Positions 29,949 through 34,788 of a stretch of 34,788 nucleotides of DNA are shown here, piece after piece. The notes beneath the pieces were generated by a model, which was not told the DNA's origin, did no database searches, and was given only the letters and a program-made list of their open reading frames with translations. The translations under genes were made by a program, and so were the position numbers. Source of the DNA: Zoogloea sp041904905. GTDB taxonomy: Bacteria; Pseudomonadota; Gammaproteobacteria; Burkholderiales; Rhodocyclaceae. The stretch's first letter is position 1, and every line of letters starts with the position of its first letter. The DNA lies in NCBI RefSeq assembly GCF_041904905.1, contig NZ_JAYRMI010000040.1:1-34788 (forward strand). The letters are read 5' to 3'.

Positions 29949-30778
29949 GAGCCACTCCGCAATACCGGCTGCCCGGCCCCGAAGGCCAGCCGCCCCCGCA
30001 ACCGCACCGATCCACGACGAGGGCCTTTTCCGGGCACAAGCCGCGCAATGTCAAATTTTGCAAAAGATCAAAAAGAATGACGAGCCGTTCCTTTTTGATA
30101 CCTCGCCACCTCTGCCAGACGCCTGATTTAGCGCTTATTTGCATTGCACTATACTACAGACGCGTATCTGTCGTATTTGCCAAATCCCACACACCCGCAA
30201 TTCCGCTGCCCCAACAACAGGGGCCAGTTCTGCCGCCCACCTGTGCAATATCGCCGCCCGCCGTGGCGACGCCCCCCGCACGAAGAGCGCGTCCCTGCCC
30301 ACTCTGGGGCAACACGCCGCCCTGCGCTGGCACCAGATTGAATCCCGATGGAAATCGCCCGCCGGCATGGATGGAAAAGGGCCGGCCCATGGCCTGCAGA
30401 TGTGTTGCAGGGGCAGCCGGCGTGCCCTGGTCGTGGCGCAGGGCGAGGTCGTCATGGCCGCGCGGCCGGACCGCACCGCCGAGGGCATGGGCCGGGCTTC
30501 CCTTCACCACCCCCACCGCGGCCCCCAGCCTGCCCCAGGCTCTGCAGCCCTGGCAGACAGGCGGGCATCGCGCCCCGGAGCCAGCGAGCTACGCCCCCGC
30601 CCCCGCCTGTTCACCCACCACCCTCCCTGCACCGGCCGCCGCGACGGGCGAGAGACCGCAAGCACCGGCCGCCGCCGTGTCAGCCCGACAGACCGGCCCA
30701 CCCGATGCCCGCCCGCCTCCCTGCAACCGGCCTACCCGCAGATCGTCACCCGTCGCACGGCATCGCACCGGCGCCCGG
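29949..30778. other. Long spacer (830 bp) without a supported gene
   Basis: Open frames exist on both strands, but none has a ribosome-binding site, recognisable domains or plausible composition. Near the left end a minus-strand TTGACA (30055-30050) could belong to the gtr-type cassette. An AT-rich patch at 30050-30200 contains TATACT (30149-30154) and the loose inverted repeat ACAGACGCGTATCTGT (30156-30171), possibly a promoter with operator for an undetected RNA. The right half is GC-rich and featureless. Decayed coding sequence is possible. Confidence 0.5.
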
Positions 30779-32203
30779 TCACGCCACCCCGCCGTTGCTC
30801 ACCCTCACCTGCCCGCCGGTGGCGGCCTCGATGGCCTCGCGCAGGGCCGCGCGGGCCGGGTCGTCGCCGTGGATCAGGCGCACCTCCTGCGGGCGGCGGC
30901 GCATGCCGGTGACAAAGCGCACCAGCCCCGCCTGATCCGCATGGGCCGAATAGCCCGACACCGTATGAATGCCAGCCCGGATGTCGATCCGCTCCCCATC
31001 GAGATCCACATAACCGCCCTGCGGCCCCCAGGTCTGGATGACATGGCCCGGGGTGCCGCGGGCCTGATAGCCCACGAACAGCACATCGTGACGCGCATCG
31101 TGGAGCATGGCCTTGAGATACCCCACCACCCGCCCGCCGGCACACATGCCGCTGGCGGCAATCACGATGGCGGGCTCGCCGCTGCGGGCCAGCCGCCGCA
31201 CGTTGGCCTCATGGTCGGCGTGCTCATCCACGGCCACCAGCTGGTCGAAGGCCAGCGGCTTGCGCCCCGCCCGCACCCGCGCCAGCGCCTCCTCGTCCCA
31301 GTAGGGCTGCAGTTCCCGGTAGAGCCGGGTGAAGCGCCCCGCCAGCGGGGAATCCAGATAGATGGGCAGCGTGGCCCAGCGCCCCGCGTGGGGCCCGGGC
31401 TGGCGTCGCTCCCGGTACAGAATGTCCTCGAACTCGTAGAGCAGCTCCTGGGTGCGACCAATGCTGAAGGCCGGCACGATCACCGTGCCACCGTTGCCCA
31501 GGGCCTTCTCCACCACCTGCTGGAGCCGCTCCCGGCGGGCCGTGCGGTCTTCATGGAGGCGGTCGCCATAGGTGCTCTCCAGCACCAGCACATCGGCTGC
31601 CAGGGGCGACCGGGGCGCCGGCAGCATCGGCGCGTGGGGGGCGCCGAGATCCCCGGAGAACACCACCCGCGCACGCGGCCGGCCCGGCCGCACCAGATCG
31701 CACTCCACATAGGCCGACCCCAGGATGTGCCCCGCCCGCTGCAGGCGGATGCCGCAACTGCCGGCCGGCCCCTCGAACACCGTATGCCAGGTGTTCCAGG
31801 CCAGCGGCCGGATGCGCGCCTCCACCATCTGCAGATAGCGCTCCACCAGCCGCGCGTCCCGCGTCACCCCCACCGCAAAGGCATCGGCCAGCACCACCGG
31901 CAGCAGCCGGGCAGAAGGCTCGCTGCACAGGATGGGCCCCTTGAACCCCGCCGCGAGCAGCCAGGGTATCCGCCCCACGTGATCGATGTGCACGTGGGTC
32001 ACCACCAACGCCTTCACCCCCGCCACCGGAAAAGGAATCTCAAGCCTGTCGCAGGCCGAACCGCCATCGGGCGACGTCTCCGCCCCCTGAAACAACCCGC
32101 AATCCACCAGCAGGCTGTGGGCCTCGTCGATGAAAAGCTGATGGCACGACCCCGTGACGCCATGAAAGGCGCCATGGTGAACGATGTTCACATCCATAGG
32201 CAT
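30779..32203 (-). CDS. Beta-CASP metallo-beta-lactamase-fold hydrolase (RNA-processing type)
   Basis: A 474-aa cytoplasmic protein. The metallo-beta-lactamase core carries HVHIDH (H70, H72, D74, H75), an AGHILGSAYVE histidine, and FSGDLG. The beta-CASP insertion follows: TVIVPAFSIGRTQELLYE, then GEPAIVIAASGMCAGGRV. Near the end is the third histidine motif SGYSAHADQ. This is the architecture of the bacterial relatives of CPSF/Ysh1 nucleases, so endo- or exonuclease activity on RNA is likely. The start is ATG 32203, or ATG 32197 two codons on. Neither has a strong ribosome-binding site. It stands alone, with no obvious operon partner. Confidence 0.94.
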   Translation of the reverse strand: MPMDVNIVHHGAFHGVTGSCHQLFIDEAHSLLVDCGLFQGAETSPDGGSACDRLEIPFPVAGVKALVVTHVHIDHVGRIPWLLAAGFKGPILCSEPSARLLPVVLADAFAVGVTRDARLVERYLQMVEARIRPLAWNTWHTVFEGPAGSCGIRLQRAGHILGSAYVECDLVRPGRPRARVVFSGDLGAPHAPMLPAPRSPLAADVLVLESTYGDRLHEDRTARRERLQQVVEKALGNGGTVIVPAFSIGRTQELLYEFEDILYRERRQPGPHAGRWATLPIYLDSPLAGRFTRLYRELQPYWDEEALARVRAGRKPLAFDQLVAVDEHADHEANVRRLARSGEPAIVIAASGMCAGGRVVGYLKAMLHDARHDVLFVGYQARGTPGHVIQTWGPQGGYVDLDGERIDIRAGIHTVSGYSAHADQAGLVRFVTGMRRRPQEVRLIHGDDPARAALREAIEAATGGQVRVSNGGVA

Positions 32204-32412
32204 GAATGACCGGAAGAAAAAACGTAAAGATCAGGCGTCGAGCAAATTTACTCCAGATAACCTGTTTACGTATACATCAATTTCAAACCGGTCTATCATC
32301 GCCGCCATTTTATGCCGTACGGCAAGCCAGGGCTCCCCGATTGCTGCGACACGGTGCCGCACCGGCAAGCCCCCAAGACATTCCATGAGACTTGAAAATG
32401 CGTGCAGCCCAT
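32204..32412. other. AT-rich spacer between the metallo-hydrolase and the 21-bp array
   Basis: The region 32204-32320 is clearly AT-richer than the rest of the window and should carry the promoter of the minus-strand hydrolase. I see no conserved element. A minus-strand open frame from the array runs through it to 32231. Confidence 0.5.
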
Positions 32413-32790
32413 CCTGCAACCCCTCACCCAGCCCCGGCCGGCCCTGCCCAGGCCCCCGCAAGCCCTTCGGCACTTCCCGCAGATGTTGCAGGTCGTCCTG
32501 CACACCTTGCAGCACACCCGGCAATGTTCGACGGATGTACGGCACACATTCACGGACATCCGGCAACAGTGCACTGGCATCCCGTAATCACTCACTGGCG
32601 TCCGGCAAACATTCACGGACATACGGCAACCATTGGCGGACGTCCCGCGCAAGCCGCCGGGCATTCGGCCATGCGTCACGGACGTCCGGCAGGCCTTCCG
32701 GAGCATCCGGCAATCCTTGCAGGAGATCCCGCAGTGTTTGCAGCACATCCCGCAAACATTGCGCCAATCCCGGCACAAGCAGAAATACAG
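32413..32790. repeat. Degenerate tandem array, 18 units of exactly 21 bp
   Basis: The unit core is CCGGCA or CCCGCA, usually followed by a short variable part and then a TTCACGGACAT-like tail. Cores start at 32413, 32434, 32455, 32476, 32497, 32518, 32539, 32560, 32581, 32602, 32623, 32644, 32665, 32686, 32707, 32728, 32749 and 32770. No insertion or deletion interrupts the phase although units differ at many positions. All frames give heptapeptide periodicity. On the minus strand the heptads have an L..V pattern (LRDVLQT, LPDVRDA, LPYVREC) from a GTG at 32776, broken by one TGA at 32590-32588 and then open to 32231. Whether it is coding or a DNA-level structure is undecided. Confidence 0.9.
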
Positions 32791-32869
32791 GCTTATATCT
32801 TTAATTTCAACAACTTAACGATAACACCCGTTTTCTTTCGTCCCACCTCACTTACCAAAGGAGCGAACC

Positions 32870-33550
32870 ATGCCCAAGAGCTACTACCTTCCCAACGACG
32901 ACAGCGGCCGCGCGGAGCTGCTGGAACATCTCGCCAACCACCTGCCCGCACTGGCCGAAATCCTCGAACTTGGTGAGGCGCATATCACCCAGCTCAAGGC
33001 CGACGCCGCGGCCTTCCGCTACACCCTCTCGTCCCACGAAGCCGTTCACGCAACGGCCAAACGCTGGACGGCCTTCAAGAAGCTGCAGCGTGACGGGGGC
33101 GAGGGCACCTCGGCCTACCCCCACATCGCCCACCTGCCGGCCGCAGCCCCCGCCGTGCCTCACGGCATCGTTCCCCGCCTTACCAGCCTTGTTGCACGCA
33201 TCAAGGCTGCCAAGAACTACTCCGAAGACATCGGAATGGAACTCAAGATCATCGGCGCCCCACAAATCGTCGACAACGACAGTGCCATTCCAACCCTCGA
33301 CATCACCAAGAAGGCGGGCCAACCCAACATCCAGTGGCCCAAGGGCGATGCCGACGCAATCGAGATCTGGGCAGACCGCGGCGACGAGAAGGGCTTCGTG
33401 CTCTTCACCATAGCAAACTCCCCTCGCGTCCTGGACAACAGCCCGCTTCCGCCCGCCCCAGCCACATGGAGCTACAAGGCCATCTACCGGGTGAAGGACC
33501 AACGAGTCGGCGACTGGAGCGCCGTGTATAGTCTTACCGTCGGCGGCTAA
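32870..33550 (+). CDS. 226-aa protein of unknown function next to the 21-bp array
   Basis: It begins MPKSYYLPNDDSGRAELLEH. The first ~115 residues are helical (ANHLPALAEILELGEAHITQLKADAAAFRY, then TSLVARIKAAKNYSED). A region rich in beta strands follows, whose ending WSYKAIYRVKDQRVGDWSAVYSLTVGG resembles a fibronectin-type III strand pair. There is no signal peptide or membrane segment. The gene signals are good: AAAGGAGCG before ATG 32870, an AT-rich stretch upstream (32785-32850), and a hairpin downstream. I do not recognise a named family. The 21-bp array ends about 80 bp upstream, so the array may be part of its promoter or leader. Confidence 0.85.
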   Translation: MPKSYYLPNDDSGRAELLEHLANHLPALAEILELGEAHITQLKADAAAFRYTLSSHEAVHATAKRWTAFKKLQRDGGEGTSAYPHIAHLPAAAPAVPHGIVPRLTSLVARIKAAKNYSEDIGMELKIIGAPQIVDNDSAIPTLDITKKAGQPNIQWPKGDADAIEIWADRGDEKGFVLFTIANSPRVLDNSPLPPAPATWSYKAIYRVKDQRVGDWSAVYSLTVGG

Positions 33551-33618
33551 GGTCAGGTCAATACAGGGCTCCAGGGGCTCCGCCCTACGTCCAGCCCCCG
33601 GTGCCCTCATCCAGGTCA

Positions 33619-33651
33619 TAAAAAACAAAGGCAGCCTTGCGGCTGCCTTTG
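33619..33651 (-). terminator. Rho-independent terminator of the nucleotide-sugar dehydrogenase gene
   Basis: The perfect 11-bp stem CAAAGGCAGCC/GGCTGCCTTTG (33626-33636 with 33641-33651) has a 4-nt loop. Read on the minus strand it is followed by a T run (plus-strand As at 33620-33625). It may also stop plus-strand transcription from the 226-aa gene, although the T tract is weaker that way. Confidence 0.9.
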
Positions 33652-33672
33652 TTCATGCACCTACAGTCTGAC

Positions 33673-34788
<1,116 letters not shown>

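Noticed and set aside
30077..32209. 710-codon plus-strand open frame across the spacer and opposite the metallo-hydrolase
   Set aside because: The second half is the antisense of a clear beta-CASP gene, and the first half has no domain and no ribosome-binding site.
32413..32790. Possible CRISPR array or diversity-generating template repeat
   Set aside because: The period is too short, all positions are degenerate, and no reverse transcriptase or cas gene is present.

Overview
The window is about 34.8 kb of GC-rich DNA from a free-living Gram-negative proteobacterium. DnaE, MaeB, the yajC-secD-secF order and the GC-rich codon use with short spacers fit a betaproteobacterium, most likely of the Rhodocyclales (Thauera, Azoarcus or Zoogloea type). 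That placement is inferred from sequence style and gene content, because no rRNA or other marker gene lies in the window. I saw no rRNA, tRNA or CRISPR array.

Layout. Positions 1-270 hold one end of an IS256-family element with the N-terminus of its transposase. It is followed by a 12-unit array with an exact 21-bp period (399-650). A minus-strand block carries dnaE and a rhomboid protease, and a plus-strand diguanylate cyclase follows. Another minus-strand block carries maeB, a quinone oxidoreductase and a small secreted LTxxQ protein. An orphan ParA-type ATPase and an MBOAT/SGNH acyl-transfer pair run on the plus strand, and uvrD on the minus strand. Next comes a 108-aa unknown gene behind a good promoter with a repeated operator-like box.

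The most unusual gene set is the plus-strand operon at 17757-23377: a 601-aa lipoprotein of unknown function, a CsgG/LpoB-like lipoprotein, a secreted caspase-fold protease, and a secreted trypsin-like protease with acidic calcium-loop-like repeats. All four carry export signals, so this looks like a cell-envelope system built around two proteases. yajC-secD-secF follows with its own extended -10 promoter. A REP-like palindrome separates secD from secF.

The right third carries surface-glycan genes on the minus strand: a gtrA-gtrB-type cassette plus a GT-C glycosyltransferase, and at the edge a nucleotide-sugar dehydrogenase cut by the window end. Between them lie a beta-CASP metallo-hydrolase, a second array of 18 units that also has an exact 21-bp period (32413-32790), and a 226-aa gene of unknown function directly downstream of that array.

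The two 21-bp arrays are degenerate in sequence but keep perfect phase. They may share a CCGG..AACAT core. With the caspase/trypsin envelope operon they are the best candidates for something undescribed.
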